64,000 nucleotides of DNA from Comamonadaceae bacterium (lineage in GTDB: Bacteria; Pseudomonadota; Gammaproteobacteria; Burkholderiales; Burkholderiaceae_C): positions 61,490 through 125,489 of the forward strand of contig CANCLK010000001.1 in the NCBI GenBank assembly GCA_947378785.1, in the 5' to 3' direction. Shown here one piece after another: positions 8,871 to 17,865 of the stretch; position 1 is the first letter of the stretch, and the number at the start of each line of letters is the position of its first letter. The position numbers were made by a program, and so were the translations under genes. The notes under the pieces are model-generated. The model saw nothing but the letters and a program-made list of their open reading frames with translations, did no database searches and had not been told where the DNA came from.

Positions 8871-9107
8871 CTAACGATTAAAAATGTCTCGTGTATGCCG
8901 CCTGCGGAGCGGGTCCAGCAGCGGCCCTAAGCCGTTGTGGTCGATCTCCAACATGAGTGCCAACAGTCGACCAATGTCGCCTTTTGGAAAGCCTTCGCGA
9001 GAAAACCAAACCAAGTAGTTGCCCGGCAAATCCGCAATCAATCGGCCTTTGTATTTGCCAAAAGGCATTTGACGCGTCACCAACAGTTCAAGGTCTTCGG
9101 GGTTCAT
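8871..9107 (-). CDS. DUF3820 family protein
   Basis: 78-residue soluble protein with the DUF3820 hallmark MPFGKYKGRLIADLPGNYLVW followed by an acidic/hydrophobic helix. The domain is also known from the Pseudomonas quorum-regulated virulence factor family, and its molecular role is unknown. It lies 30 bp downstream of the SUI1-like gene on the same strand and is probably co-transcribed with it. Confidence 0.85.
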   Translation of the reverse strand: MNPEDLELLVTRQMPFGKYKGRLIADLPGNYLVWFSREGFPKGDIGRLLALMLEIDHNGLGPLLDPLRRRHTRDIFNR

Positions 9108-9137
9108 GGGCGTTGATATTGCGGTTGTGGGTGCGCT

Positions 9138-9500
9138 TCAGCCGCCCGACAACTTGACGGTGTAGCCCTTGTCCACCAACTGACGCATCACCAGTTCACG
9201 GTGGTCGCCCTGCACTTCAATCACGCCGTCCTTGACGGTGCCCCCGGAACCGCAAGCGGCCTTGAATTGTTTACCCAGCTGCGTCAGGGCTACGTCATCC
9301 AAGGGAACGCCCTGAATCAAAGTGACGGTTTTTCCGCCGCGGCCCTTGGCTGATCGGGAAACGCGCACCACGCCGTCGCCAGCAGGCCGGGGCTTGCCAC
9401 TTTTGCAAATGCACTGACTCACCGCTTTGCGGCATTCCGGACAGGTGCGACCGCTGTCGGTCGAATAAACGAGGCCACTGCTGGCTAACTTGCTTTTCAT
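9138..9500 (-). CDS. SUI1/YciH-family translation factor
   Basis: 120-residue homologue of eukaryotic eIF1 (SUI1) and E. coli YciH, thought to influence initiation-codon and initiator-tRNA discrimination on the 30S subunit. An N-terminal four-cysteine region (CPECRKAVSQCIC) precedes the SUI1 core GKTVTLIQGVPL, with ACGSGGTVKDGVIEVQGDH near the C-terminus. The ATG at 9500 (MKSKLASSGLVYS) matches the family start; a longer reading frame would add 33 unrelated residues. It is divergent from the glyoxalase-like gene. Confidence 0.9.
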   Translation of the reverse strand: MKSKLASSGLVYSTDSGRTCPECRKAVSQCICKSGKPRPAGDGVVRVSRSAKGRGGKTVTLIQGVPLDDVALTQLGKQFKAACGSGGTVKDGVIEVQGDHRELVMRQLVDKGYTVKLSGG

Positions 9501-9601
9501 AGGGACATATTTTGCAACAAGCGGTGAACATCCCCGAACAACGCAGGCGATGCGGAGCACTCCTAAAATACTCGGATGAACCACACCCCACAAGGCCACG
9601 C

Positions 9602-10393
9602 ATGATTGTTGAACGCATCTGGACGGGCAACAGCCTGCGCAATTTCAATTACCTGATCGCCTGCCCCGACACCGGCGAAGCCTTGGCGATTGATCCCCTG
9701 GACCACGCAAAATGCTTGGCGACCGCCAAGGCCAAGGGCTGGAACATCACCCAGATTTTGAATACGCACGAGCACCACGACCACATCGGCGGCAATGCCG
9801 AGGTGGTGGCTGCCACCGGCGCCAAAGTGATTGCGCATCACAAAGCCGCCGGCAAGATTCCAAGCATGGACCGCGGCGTACAAGCCGGTGACGTCATCAA
9901 GGTTGGCAAGCACATTGAGCTGGAATGTTTGGACACGCCGGGCCACACTTATTGCCACATTTGCCTGTGCGCGCACGCTGAGCAACCCGCCCTTTTTTCA
10001 GGTGACACCTTGTTCAATGCCGGTGCCGGCAACGTGCACAACGGCGGCGATGTGGAGGCGCTGTACAGCAGCTTCACCGAGCAGTTGATGCGACTGCCGG
10101 ACAACACCCGCATCTTCCCCGGCCACGATTACATTGAAAGTAATCTGAAGTTCACATTGGCCCGTGAGCCCGACAACGCCGCAGCCCAAGCGCTTTTGCC
10201 AAAGGTCGCGAGTCACGATCCGGCGACGTCCATCGTGACAACGCTGAAAGATGAGAAAGCACACAACACCTTCATGCGTCTGAGCAACCCGAGCGTCATC
10301 GCTCAGTTGCGTGAAAGCTTTCCCGACTTGCCTGCACAGCCAGATGCCAAAACGGTCTTCAAAAAGCTGCGCGAGCTGCGCAACGCTTGGTGA
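9602..10393 (+). CDS. gloB: hydroxyacylglutathione hydrolase-like metallo-beta-lactamase protein
   Basis: Glyoxalase II, which hydrolyses S-lactoylglutathione to lactate and glutathione in methylglyoxal detoxification. 263 residues; the binuclear metal motif THEHHDHIGG lies near residue 59, with GHTYCHIC near 115, FSGDTLF near 133 and FPGHDY near 170 supplying the further ligands. The length and C-terminal helical part fit GloB. The ATG at 9602 is preferred to an upstream one that would add 30 non-homologous residues. It is transcribed alone, convergent with the aminotransferase. Confidence 0.9.
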   Translation: MIVERIWTGNSLRNFNYLIACPDTGEALAIDPLDHAKCLATAKAKGWNITQILNTHEHHDHIGGNAEVVAATGAKVIAHHKAAGKIPSMDRGVQAGDVIKVGKHIELECLDTPGHTYCHICLCAHAEQPALFSGDTLFNAGAGNVHNGGDVEALYSSFTEQLMRLPDNTRIFPGHDYIESNLKFTLAREPDNAAAQALLPKVASHDPATSIVTTLKDEKAHNTFMRLSNPSVIAQLRESFPDLPAQPDAKTVFKKLRELRNAW

Positions 10394-10420
10394 GGTAGGC
10401 GAGCCTAGAGAAAGCGCTGT

Positions 10421-11614
10421 TCAGCAAGCCTTGCCAAGGCGGCTGATGCCCTCTTCAATCTTCGCCACATCGGCAGTGGCGAAGCTGAACCGAAGCGCTG
10501 ACATGTCCGGATTGGCCGCATAGAACGGCGCACCTGGCACAAACGCCACGCCTTGCGCAATGGCTTTTTTGGCGAACTCGGCGGCGTCCTTGGTCTTGCC
10601 ATGAGCGCCGGTGAGTCGGGCCCAAAAGAACAAGCCGCCCTCAGGTTGCGTGAAGGCAATGGCGTCGCCCAACTCTCGCTTCAAGCCCGCGCCCATGGCA
10701 GCGGCGCGTTCAGCGTAGACCGCGCGTACCCGCGCCAACGTGGCAGGCATGCGGCCCGCTTTGAGGTACTGCGCCGCCGTGGCTTGGGCGAAGGTGCTGG
10801 TGTGTGCGTCACTGAACTGCTTGCACATGGTGGCTTTGGCCAGCAGCTCGGCGGGTGCAATCATCCAACCGACCCGCAAGCCAGGACTCAAGACCTTGCT
10901 CATGCTGCCGCAATACGCCAACCACTCGCGACTGTCGGGAACATCGCGGCTGAGCGCCAACAAGCTGGGCGGCGGCTCGTCATGAAAATACAAATCACCG
11001 TACGGGTCGTCTTCCACCACCAGCGTTTGGTATTTGACGGCGAGTTCCAAGACTTTTTTGCGCCGCTCCAAATTGAGCAAGGCACCACTCGGGTTGCCAA
11101 AGGTGGGGATCAGGTACACAAACTTAGGCTTGTGCTCGGCGATGAGTTTTTCGAGGGCGTCGGTTTGCACGCCATGCTCGTCAATCGGTGCGCTGATGAT
11201 GTCGGCGCCGTAAAGACGAAAGCACTGAATGGTGGCCAAAAAAGTCGGGCCTTCGACAATCACTTTGTCGCCCGGGTCGATCATGGTTTTACCCAGCAAA
11301 TCCAGCCCTTGTTGGCTGCCCGTGGTGACGATCATGCCGTCGGGTGCCACCTCAACGCCTTTGGCGGCCATGAAGGCGGCGAGTTGTTCGCGCAGCGGGT
11401 TGTAGCCCTCCGTGGCACCGTACTGCAAGGCGCCGCCAGCTTCCTCCGTCAAGGCCCGATTCACGGCTTCTTGTATGCCTTCCACGTCAAACATGGCGCT
11501 GTCCGGGAAGCCACCAGCAAAGCTGATGATGCCGGGCTTTCCGAGCAGTTTGAAAAGCTCACGGATGGCAGAGGTTTCGACATTGTTCAGGCGGTCGGCA
11601 AATGGCAGCGGCAT
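10421..11614 (-). CDS. PLP-dependent aminotransferase (class I/II, AadAT/LysN-like)
   Basis: Fold-type I PLP enzyme transferring amino groups, similar to 2-aminoadipate/multifunctional aminotransferases. 397 residues from MPLPFADRL, with ISFAGGFPD near residue 30, QYGATEGYNPLRE near 75, NPSGA near 190, the PLP Asp/Tyr segment VVEDDPYGDLYF near 215 and the Schiff-base lysine in GSMSKVLSPGLRVGW near 255. The open frame runs far upstream on the minus strand, but that part is a shadow of the nth gene, so the ATG at 11614 is the true start. The substrate cannot be named from sequence alone. Confidence 0.9.
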   Translation of the reverse strand: MPLPFADRLNNVETSAIRELFKLLGKPGIISFAGGFPDSAMFDVEGIQEAVNRALTEEAGGALQYGATEGYNPLREQLAAFMAAKGVEVAPDGMIVTTGSQQGLDLLGKTMIDPGDKVIVEGPTFLATIQCFRLYGADIISAPIDEHGVQTDALEKLIAEHKPKFVYLIPTFGNPSGALLNLERRKKVLELAVKYQTLVVEDDPYGDLYFHDEPPPSLLALSRDVPDSREWLAYCGSMSKVLSPGLRVGWMIAPAELLAKATMCKQFSDAHTSTFAQATAAQYLKAGRMPATLARVRAVYAERAAAMGAGLKRELGDAIAFTQPEGGLFFWARLTGAHGKTKDAAEFAKKAIAQGVAFVPGAPFYAANPDMSALRFSFATADVAKIEEGISRLGKAC

Positions 11615-11704
11615 GGGGGCTCTCTCAGGGAATTGCGCTTGGGGAATGAAATTCACAGCAGAGCAAGATGGTAACGCGCACCGGCACAGCCTAAACTGCC
11701 GAGC

Positions 11705-12337
11705 ATGAAATCTGCCGCCATCGCCTCTTTTTTTGCCACGCTCAAAGCCGCCAACCCACTGCCAGTGACCGAGCTCGAATACACCAGCGTCTTTGAGTTG
11801 TTGGCGGCCGTGTTGCTGTCGGCCCAGGCCACCGATGTCAGCGTGAACAAGGCAACCCGCAAGCTGTTTCCGCTGGCCAACACGCCGCAAAAAATGTTGG
11901 CCCTCGGGCTGGAAGGGCTTGAAAGTTACATCAAGACCATCGGCCTGTACCGCAGCAAAGCCAAGCACCTGCTGCAGACCTGCCAGATTTTGGTCGAGCG
12001 CCACGGCTGCCAAGTGCCGCGCACACGCGAGGCGCTGCAGGCGCTGCCTGGTGTCGGACGCAAGACCGCCAACGTGGTGTTGAACTCGGCTTTTGGTGAG
12101 GCCGTGATGGCGGTCGACACGCATATTTTTCGGGTCAGCAACCGCACCGGTTTGGCCCCCGGCAAGAACGTCGACGAGGTCGAGGCCGGCTTGATGAAAC
12201 GCATACCACCCGAGTATTTGGTGGACGCTCACCACTGGCTGATCTTGCACGGGCGCTACATTTGCCAGGCGCGCACGCCGCAGTGTCGGCAATGCGGCGT
12301 CAGTCAGTTTTGCGATTACAAGCCGAAGACGCTATAG
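11705..12337 (+). CDS. nth: endonuclease III
   Basis: DNA glycosylase/AP lyase for oxidised pyrimidines in base excision repair. 210 residues, the usual length. It has the helix-hairpin-helix LPGVGRKTANVVL with the catalytic Lys near residue 120, the catalytic Asp in VDTHIFRVSNR near 139, and a C-terminal 4Fe-4S loop with spacing C-X6-C-X2-C-X5-C. Its stop overlaps that of the convergent btuD-like gene by 6 bp within the palindrome CTATAG, so both genes end in TAG on opposite strands. Confidence 0.96.
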   Translation: MKSAAIASFFATLKAANPLPVTELEYTSVFELLAAVLLSAQATDVSVNKATRKLFPLANTPQKMLALGLEGLESYIKTIGLYRSKAKHLLQTCQILVERHGCQVPRTREALQALPGVGRKTANVVLNSAFGEAVMAVDTHIFRVSNRTGLAPGKNVDEVEAGLMKRIPPEYLVDAHHWLILHGRYICQARTPQCRQCGVSQFCDYKPKTL

Positions 12338-13105
12338 CCGGGGTACCGCCAGCCACTGGCCGGCCAGCTGAAAAATGGCAATCCGGCTTTCAAAGACCTG
12401 CTCCAGCGCACTGTGGGTCGCCGCATCATGGCAAGCGCCCAGATGCACCACACGCCCCTGCCGCATGACCAGCATGTCGTCCGCTTGCAAAGCCAAAGAA
12501 AGTTCATGCAGCACGCTAACCACGGTTTTGCCTTCCGCCACCAAAGCGCGTACCAACAGCAACCAGTCGGCTTGGTGCGGCGGGTCTAAGTTGGCCAGTG
12601 GTTCGTCCATCAACAGCACCTGCGCCTCAACCGCCAAAGCCCGTGCCAGCAACACCCGCTGGCGCTCCCCCGCCGACAGCTGCCCGACCAACCGATGCCG
12701 CCAGTCCCAAGCCTGCGTTGCACCCAAGGCACGCGCCACAGCCGCATGGTCAGAAGCGGCAGGGCCGGCCAGCCAAGGCTGGTGCGGCAATCGACCCAAC
12801 ATGACGAGGTCGTAGACCCGCAGGTCGTCGGCCGAGCTTTCGCCCTGCCCCAGCCACGCCAGTTGTTGTGCCCGTTCACGACCGCCGTAAGCCGGCATGG
12901 GCCGGTTCAACAGATCCACCTCTCCGCTGTGCGGTAACAGGCCAGCCAACACGCGGAGCAAGGTTGATTTACCCGCGCCGTTGGGCCCAACCACGCTGGT
13001 CCAGCAAGCTGCGCGCAGGCTCAAAGAGACGTCATGCAGCACGGGCACGCCACCCAAAGACGCACCCACATGGCGTGCTTGCAAAGCCAGATCAGATGTG
13101 TTCAT
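12332..13105 (-). CDS. btuD: cobalamin ABC transporter ATP-binding protein
   Basis: ATPase of the vitamin B12 importer. 257 residues with Walker A GPNGAGKST near residue 40, Q-loop region, signature LSAGERQRVLL near 135, Walker B LLMDEPLANLD near 155 and switch His in VLHELS near 190. The start ATG at 13105 overlaps the btuC stop by 4 bp (ATGA); a longer reading frame would add 13 residues inside btuC. It belongs to the FecCD-linked class of ABC ATPases. Assignment to B12 rests on the operon and riboswitch upstream. Confidence 0.9.
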   Translation of the reverse strand: MNTSDLALQARHVGASLGGVPVLHDVSLSLRAACWTSVVGPNGAGKSTLLRVLAGLLPHSGEVDLLNRPMPAYGGRERAQQLAWLGQGESSADDLRVYDLVMLGRLPHQPWLAGPAASDHAAVARALGATQAWDWRHRLVGQLSAGERQRVLLARALAVEAQVLLMDEPLANLDPPHQADWLLLVRALVAEGKTVVSVLHELSLALQADDMLVMRQGRVVHLGACHDAATHSALEQVFESRIAIFQLAGQWLAVPRL

Positions 13106-14118
13106 GAGCGTGGACCCGCCACGCCTTGGCGGTGCATCAGCCACAGCAAATAAGCACCGCCCAACACAGCCGTCAACACGCCCACCGGCAACTCACGCGG
13201 CGCCAAGACCGATCGCGCCAACAAGTCTGCGGCCAACAGCAAAACAGCGCCAGTCAGACTGGCCAGACCAATCAATCGGCCCGGCGTGGTCTTGACAAGC
13301 GAACGCACCAGATGCGGTGCAGCCAGACCAACAAAGGCAATCAAACCCGTCTGCGCCACGGCCGTGCCGGTGGCCAACGCCAGCACGCCGATGAGCGCGG
13401 CACGCAAAGCCGGCAACGGCAAGCCCAGACTTTGCGCCGTGCTTTCCCCCAAAGTCAGACCGTCCAACACCGGGCTCATGACCCACGCCGCCAGCAACGT
13501 GAACAGCGCCACAGCTGCCATCAACGCGCACGCCGGCCAAGCCACAAAACTGGTGCTACCCAGCATGAAAGACTGCATCGCCTGCATGATGCCCGGCGAC
13601 AGCAACAAGGCCAGCGAGGTCAACGCGCCCAACACCACGCCCACCACCACACCGGCCAGCAGCAACCTCAGCGTGTGCTGCACGCCTTGGGCCAGTAGCA
13701 AGGTCAGCAAGACGGCCAGCACCGCACCGGTGAAGGCCGCTCCGGCCAAACCAAGCCGCGCCAGCCACTCAGTGGCCAGTGGTGAAACGCCCAACAAGGC
13801 CATGGCCAAAGCCACGCCCAGCGAAGCGCCCGAGGCGCTGCCCAGCAAATAAGGATCAGCCAAGGGATTGCGAAACAAGCCCTGCGCCACCGCACCGGCC
13901 AGCCCGAGCAAGGCGCCCGCCAACCAAGCACCCACGCTGCGCGGCAGCCGAATGTCCCAAACGATCTGCCACGCTTGGGGGTCACGCCACATGTCGGCCA
14001 GACTTTCCAGACCGGTGCTGCCCACGCCCATGCCCAGCAGCAGCAGCACAGCACTCGCCAGCAACAAAACCAAGGCCAGCACACGCCCCTGACGCGGCGG
14101 GTGTCCAGTCGACGTCAT
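13102..14118 (-). CDS. btuC: cobalamin ABC transporter permease
   Basis: FecCD/BtuC-type inner-membrane permease that moves B12 from BtuF into the cytoplasm. 338 residues, about ten transmembrane helices, with the conserved RLPRSVGAWLAGALLGLAGA region near residue 57, NPLADPYLLGSASGA near 83 and the cytoplasmic loop VGLAAPHLVR near 268. It overlaps btuF and btuD by 4 bp at both ends, giving strict translational coupling. Confidence 0.93.
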   Translation of the reverse strand: MTSTGHPPRQGRVLALVLLLASAVLLLLGMGVGSTGLESLADMWRDPQAWQIVWDIRLPRSVGAWLAGALLGLAGAVAQGLFRNPLADPYLLGSASGASLGVALAMALLGVSPLATEWLARLGLAGAAFTGAVLAVLLTLLLAQGVQHTLRLLLAGVVVGVVLGALTSLALLLSPGIMQAMQSFMLGSTSFVAWPACALMAAVALFTLLAAWVMSPVLDGLTLGESTAQSLGLPLPALRAALIGVLALATGTAVAQTGLIAFVGLAAPHLVRSLVKTTPGRLIGLASLTGAVLLLAADLLARSVLAPRELPVGVLTAVLGGAYLLWLMHRQGVAGPRS

Positions 14119-15014
14119 CTGCTTATTCCCATGGCTTGCATTTTTTCATTCAGGCAGCGCGCAATCAAACTGGCGGCCTCTGCCAAGCGCGGACCCGCAC
14201 GCACCAGCACATCGGCCTGCTCCGGGGTCAGCACGCAAACACGTTGTTCTCGCACCGCCCGCATGCTGGCCCAGCCGGGGTACAGCACCAAACCCTGCGC
14301 ACTGCTACCGCCAATGATGATGACATCCGGATCAGCCCGCACCACGAACTCAGGATTGAGTTGCGGGAAAGGCCCCAGCGCACCCGGCACGCTGTTGCGC
14401 GCACCCAGTCGGGCGAGCGTTTCACCAATGAAGGAAGACTCGCTGGCTGCGTAGGGGCCGCGACCCACCTCGACATACACCCGCGCTTGACGTGCTGGCG
14501 CGCTCAAGCTCTTGGCCACCGTATTCAGGCTGCTGTCCATGCGCTGCCACAAGCGTGCAGCGTGGTCATCGGGCAGGCCCAACACCACGCCCAAGGTGTG
14601 CAAGACACGCCGCAAGTCGGCATGTGTTTTTGGTTCCAAAGCCAGCACCTTGATGCCCAATGACTGCAGTCGCAGAGTCGCCCGAGACGAGCTCGCCAAC
14701 ATCACCAAGTCAGGCTTGAGCGCGACGATGGCCTCAATGCTCGGCTCCAGACCGTTGCCCACCACAGGCAACTGCCGCACTTGGGCCGGGTAGTTGGAGT
14801 TCTCGTCAACGCCCACCAAACGCAGGCATTGGTCCAGCGCGCAGACACTCTCGGTCAGCGACGGCAACAAGCTGACGATGCGCTGCGGCGGTTGCGCCAA
14901 CATGAGTGCGGTGCCGCGGTCATCGAACACCTGCAGCGCGTGAGCGGGGAAAATCACCAGGCCACAAGAGAGCAGCCAGGCAAAGAAAAAAACAAGCCGG
15001 CTGCGCTCAAGCAT
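14115..15014 (-). CDS. btuF: periplasmic cobalamin-binding protein
   Basis: Helical-backbone (TroA-like) receptor that hands B12 to BtuCD. About 299 residues from MLERSRLVFFF, with a signal peptide ending in PAHA near residue 27, then QRIVSLLPSLTESVCALDQ and LKPDLVML typical of BtuF/FecB. The ATG at 15014 lies inside the end of the upstream gene (8-bp overlap), which fits the compaction of this operon. It is the normal secreted partner of BtuCD; the upstream gene encodes a second related protein. Confidence 0.9.
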   Translation of the reverse strand: MLERSRLVFFFAWLLSCGLVIFPAHALQVFDDRGTALMLAQPPQRIVSLLPSLTESVCALDQCLRLVGVDENSNYPAQVRQLPVVGNGLEPSIEAIVALKPDLVMLASSSRATLRLQSLGIKVLALEPKTHADLRRVLHTLGVVLGLPDDHAARLWQRMDSSLNTVAKSLSAPARQARVYVEVGRGPYAASESSFIGETLARLGARNSVPGALGPFPQLNPEFVVRADPDVIIIGGSSAQGLVLYPGWASMRAVREQRVCVLTPEQADVLVRAGPRLAEAASLIARCLNEKMQAMGISR

Positions 15015-15807
15015 GCTCTGCGCCCCAAGCCATGACGATGCGGTGCAACTGCTCAACGCCATCGGTCAATGCGGCCGGTCCTGGCTGCAAAATATCGGCC
15101 GACTTGATTTCAAAAATCTGCCCCGTTTTCACCGCGTTCACGTCGCCCCAACCCGGCCGCGCCAACACATGCGCCGGCCTGAAACGCCTACCGCACCAAG
15201 ACCCGACGATGATGTCCGGCTGCCGCGCCACGATGTCTGCGCCGTCGGCAATGATGCGACCCTTGCCCATCGGCTCCTTTGCCAGTTCAGGAAAGCAATC
15301 GTCACCACCGGCAATGCCGATCAGCTCAGAGACCCAGGCAATCGCGCTGATGTGCGGGTCGTACCACTCTTCAAAATAAACGCGCGGCCGGCGCGGCAGC
15401 GTTGCGGCCACCTGCGCGATGTCGCTGAGTCGCTGCTGCATGGCGTTGATGAGGGCCAGTCCTTTGTCAGCCTGCCCGACCATCGCCGCCAGCTGAAACA
15501 TCATCGAGAAAATTTCAGCCACGCTGCGCTGGTTGAAGATCGTGACCTGCACACCCGCCCGAATGAGTTGCGCCGCAATGTCAGCCTGCAGATCAGAAAA
15601 ACCAATCACGCAGTCCGGCTTGAGCGCCACGATCTTGTCGATCTTGGCACTCAAAAAAGCACTGACCTTGGGCTTGTCAACGCGCGCTTGCGGCGGCCTC
15701 ACGGTGTAGCCAGAAATCCCCACAATGCGCCGCTCCTCCCCCAGTAGATAAAGCCACTCGGTGGGTTCTTCTGTGAGGCAGACGATGCGTTGGGGGCCGA
15801 GGGTCAT
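15007..15807 (-). CDS. second cobalamin-binding-like protein, no signal peptide
   Basis: 266-residue protein of the same helical-backbone fold as BtuF (QRIVCLTEEPTEWLYLLGEE, ALKPDCVIGFSDLQADI, PDIIVGSWCGRRF). Unlike BtuF it has no hydrophobic N-terminal export signal: the conserved domain begins at residue 5, and the btuB stop sits 3 bp upstream of the ATG, leaving no room for one in this frame. It may therefore be cytoplasmic. Placed between btuB and btuF under the cobalamin riboswitch, it probably handles B12 or a precursor after import, though export by another route cannot be excluded. Confidence 0.85.
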   Translation of the reverse strand: MTLGPQRIVCLTEEPTEWLYLLGEERRIVGISGYTVRPPQARVDKPKVSAFLSAKIDKIVALKPDCVIGFSDLQADIAAQLIRAGVQVTIFNQRSVAEIFSMMFQLAAMVGQADKGLALINAMQQRLSDIAQVAATLPRRPRVYFEEWYDPHISAIAWVSELIGIAGGDDCFPELAKEPMGKGRIIADGADIVARQPDIIVGSWCGRRFRPAHVLARPGWGDVNAVKTGQIFEIKSADILQPGPAALTDGVEQLHRIVMAWGAEHA

Positions 15808-15810
15808 GGC

Positions 15811-17775
15811 TTAGAAGCGGCGCAGCGCAGAAACAAGGAGTGTGCGGCCAGCTTCCGGGTAAATCGACTGGTAAGTTGGATTCACAAAGGTCCGATAGTT
15901 GTAGTAACGCTTGTCCAGCAAATTATTTGCGGCAATGGCAAAGGTCCAATCATCCACCTTCTGGCTATAGCGCAAGTTCAACGTGGCGTAGCCAGCAATT
16001 TTGCTGTCGCCCGTGTTATCGAAGTCATCGCCGATACGCTGCGATGACACCCACTGGGAAGTCAGCAACCACTGCTGAGTCCCAGATTGCCTGTAAGTCA
16101 AACGCGCGGTCATCGAGCGATTCGGCACCAGTGGAATCGTCTTGCCAGCATAACTTCCGCTTCGGAAGGTAGCGCTCCGAACCGCCAACAGCAGACCCCC
16201 ATCGAGTTGGCTTGCCAGCTTAGCCGATGCATCTAGCTCGATCCCTTCCCGCCGTGTCGGGTCAAAGTTCACGTTGCCGATCATGGGGTCAAAGCCGATT
16301 TCACGGGTCAGGTTACTGCGGTAAAGCCGGGCAGTCCATTGGCCCCAAACAGTCTTTTGCCGCCAGCCCAGCTCTGCATCTTGTGAAGCTTGCGGCAATA
16401 ACTTGTCCGCGCCACCTGGACAAAACTGGACATAACAGGTGTATTCGTTAGCGTTGGGTAATCTGAAGCTGCTACCGAGCTTTCCAAATACTTCTGATGA
16501 CGTGCCAAGGCTCAAGGCGGCGCCAAAGTCCCAGCTGGTGTTAGTTGCAGCGAATTCACCTGGGGGGTTACCGGTGGAAACTCGGTCAGCAACAGTCATC
16601 CTTGCCCCGGTAAAAACCTTCAAGCCCATTGGCTGAAAAAATACCTCATGGCGGGCGTACAGGGCACTTGAGGTCTGTTTGACATCAGCTTTTGCGTTAA
16701 TGCTGTAAACGTAGCCTGTGCTCTCTTGCTGCCAGTGCTCCATATCAAGGCCGATCAGAATTTTCTGAACTACTGGCCCGTCTTTGAACTCGCGCCAAAC
16801 CCGTGTGCCTACCCGGTCCGCATTATTTTTGACTGCGCCCAAAGAAGGTTGCTGACGGTAGTCAAAATTAGTTTCCCTGCTGCGGTGGTTGAAGTCCGCC
16901 GCCATGCGCCAATCTCCCAAAGAAGTTTCACCACTGAGCAGAAGGTTGGCTGACTCCGTTGAACCGTTGTCCCCTGGTGTGTTGGTCTGACGGGAGTTTT
17001 GGTTGAACTGAGCCAGGGTCAGACCACCGGGCAAAAGACTCCATGAGCTCGCTAGGCCCAGTTGCATGGAAATTAGCGAGCTGCCATCGATCCACGTGGC
17101 TCGACCAAGCGCACTGTGCTCCTGGGCTGCGTAGTTGTCTCTGTGATTGTCGGTATTGCGCGCACTGCCATTGATTTGCAAACGCCATGGGCCCGATACA
17201 GTATTCAAGGAAGCTTGGGCCTCGCGCGTACCCAAGCTCCCGAGGCCGAGCTTCACGATGCCGCCAGGCTCTGCCTGCCCCTTTTGCGTGATGATGTTGA
17301 TCGCGCCCGCCGTGGCACCTTCACCGTAAAGCACGGCACTACTGCCCCGCACAATTTCAATGCGCTCAATGCTGCTCACGGGAATCCAGGCCAACGCGGC
17401 CCCCGTCATATCCCCTTCGTTCTGGCGCACACCATCGACCAAGATGACCAAATTACTTCCTGCAGTTTCCCCGAAACCTCTCAAATCGAGTGTCTGATCT
17501 CGACCGCCAGCCGTATCGATGCGACCGACAACGCCGCCTAACCAGCGGATAGCTTCATTTGCATGGGTCAAACCCGCTGCCTGAATCTCTTCGCCTGTGA
17601 TGACCGTCACGCCTTGCGGCAACAAACTAGGGTCTTGGGGAATTCGGGTAGCGGACACCACGGTTTCGGGCAATGAGCGAACGGGGACAGTGGATGACTG
17701 CGCATGAACGGCAGAAGCCGACAGGACGGCCTGGGACAGCGCAGCCAAAAGCCAGCGCGAAGGAAGTTTTCTCAT
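15811..17775 (-). CDS. btuB: TonB-dependent vitamin B12 receptor
   Basis: Outer-membrane beta-barrel that imports cobalamin using TonB-ExbBD energy. 654 residues from MRKLPSRW; a signal peptide ends at VHAQ, a TonB box-like ETVVSATR follows near residue 37, then the plug domain (GVTVITGEEIQAAG, LDLRGFGETAG, ERIEIVRGSSAVLYG) and a barrel closing with a terminal Phe (LVSALRRF). It is the first gene of the btu operon, 90 bp downstream of the cobalamin riboswitch. An ATG 18 bp upstream is possible but less family-like. Confidence 0.93.
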   Translation of the reverse strand: MRKLPSRWLLAALSQAVLSASAVHAQSSTVPVRSLPETVVSATRIPQDPSLLPQGVTVITGEEIQAAGLTHANEAIRWLGGVVGRIDTAGGRDQTLDLRGFGETAGSNLVILVDGVRQNEGDMTGAALAWIPVSSIERIEIVRGSSAVLYGEGATAGAINIITQKGQAEPGGIVKLGLGSLGTREAQASLNTVSGPWRLQINGSARNTDNHRDNYAAQEHSALGRATWIDGSSLISMQLGLASSWSLLPGGLTLAQFNQNSRQTNTPGDNGSTESANLLLSGETSLGDWRMAADFNHRSRETNFDYRQQPSLGAVKNNADRVGTRVWREFKDGPVVQKILIGLDMEHWQQESTGYVYSINAKADVKQTSSALYARHEVFFQPMGLKVFTGARMTVADRVSTGNPPGEFAATNTSWDFGAALSLGTSSEVFGKLGSSFRLPNANEYTCYVQFCPGGADKLLPQASQDAELGWRQKTVWGQWTARLYRSNLTREIGFDPMIGNVNFDPTRREGIELDASAKLASQLDGGLLLAVRSATFRSGSYAGKTIPLVPNRSMTARLTYRQSGTQQWLLTSQWVSSQRIGDDFDNTGDSKIAGYATLNLRYSQKVDDWTFAIAANNLLDKRYYNYRTFVNPTYQSIYPEAGRTLLVSALRRF

Positions 17776-17865
17776 TTGAACAATCAACAACAAAGGCCCT
17801 CACCGGCTTCCCCGCCAGTGCATGAGCGTTACGAAAGCACGCCTCAAAAAGACGAACGTTCACCT

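Noticed and set aside
10421..12292. Reading of the aminotransferase as a 623-residue protein
   Set aside because: The extra N-terminal part is the antisense of nth; the conserved aminotransferase begins at the ATG at 11614.
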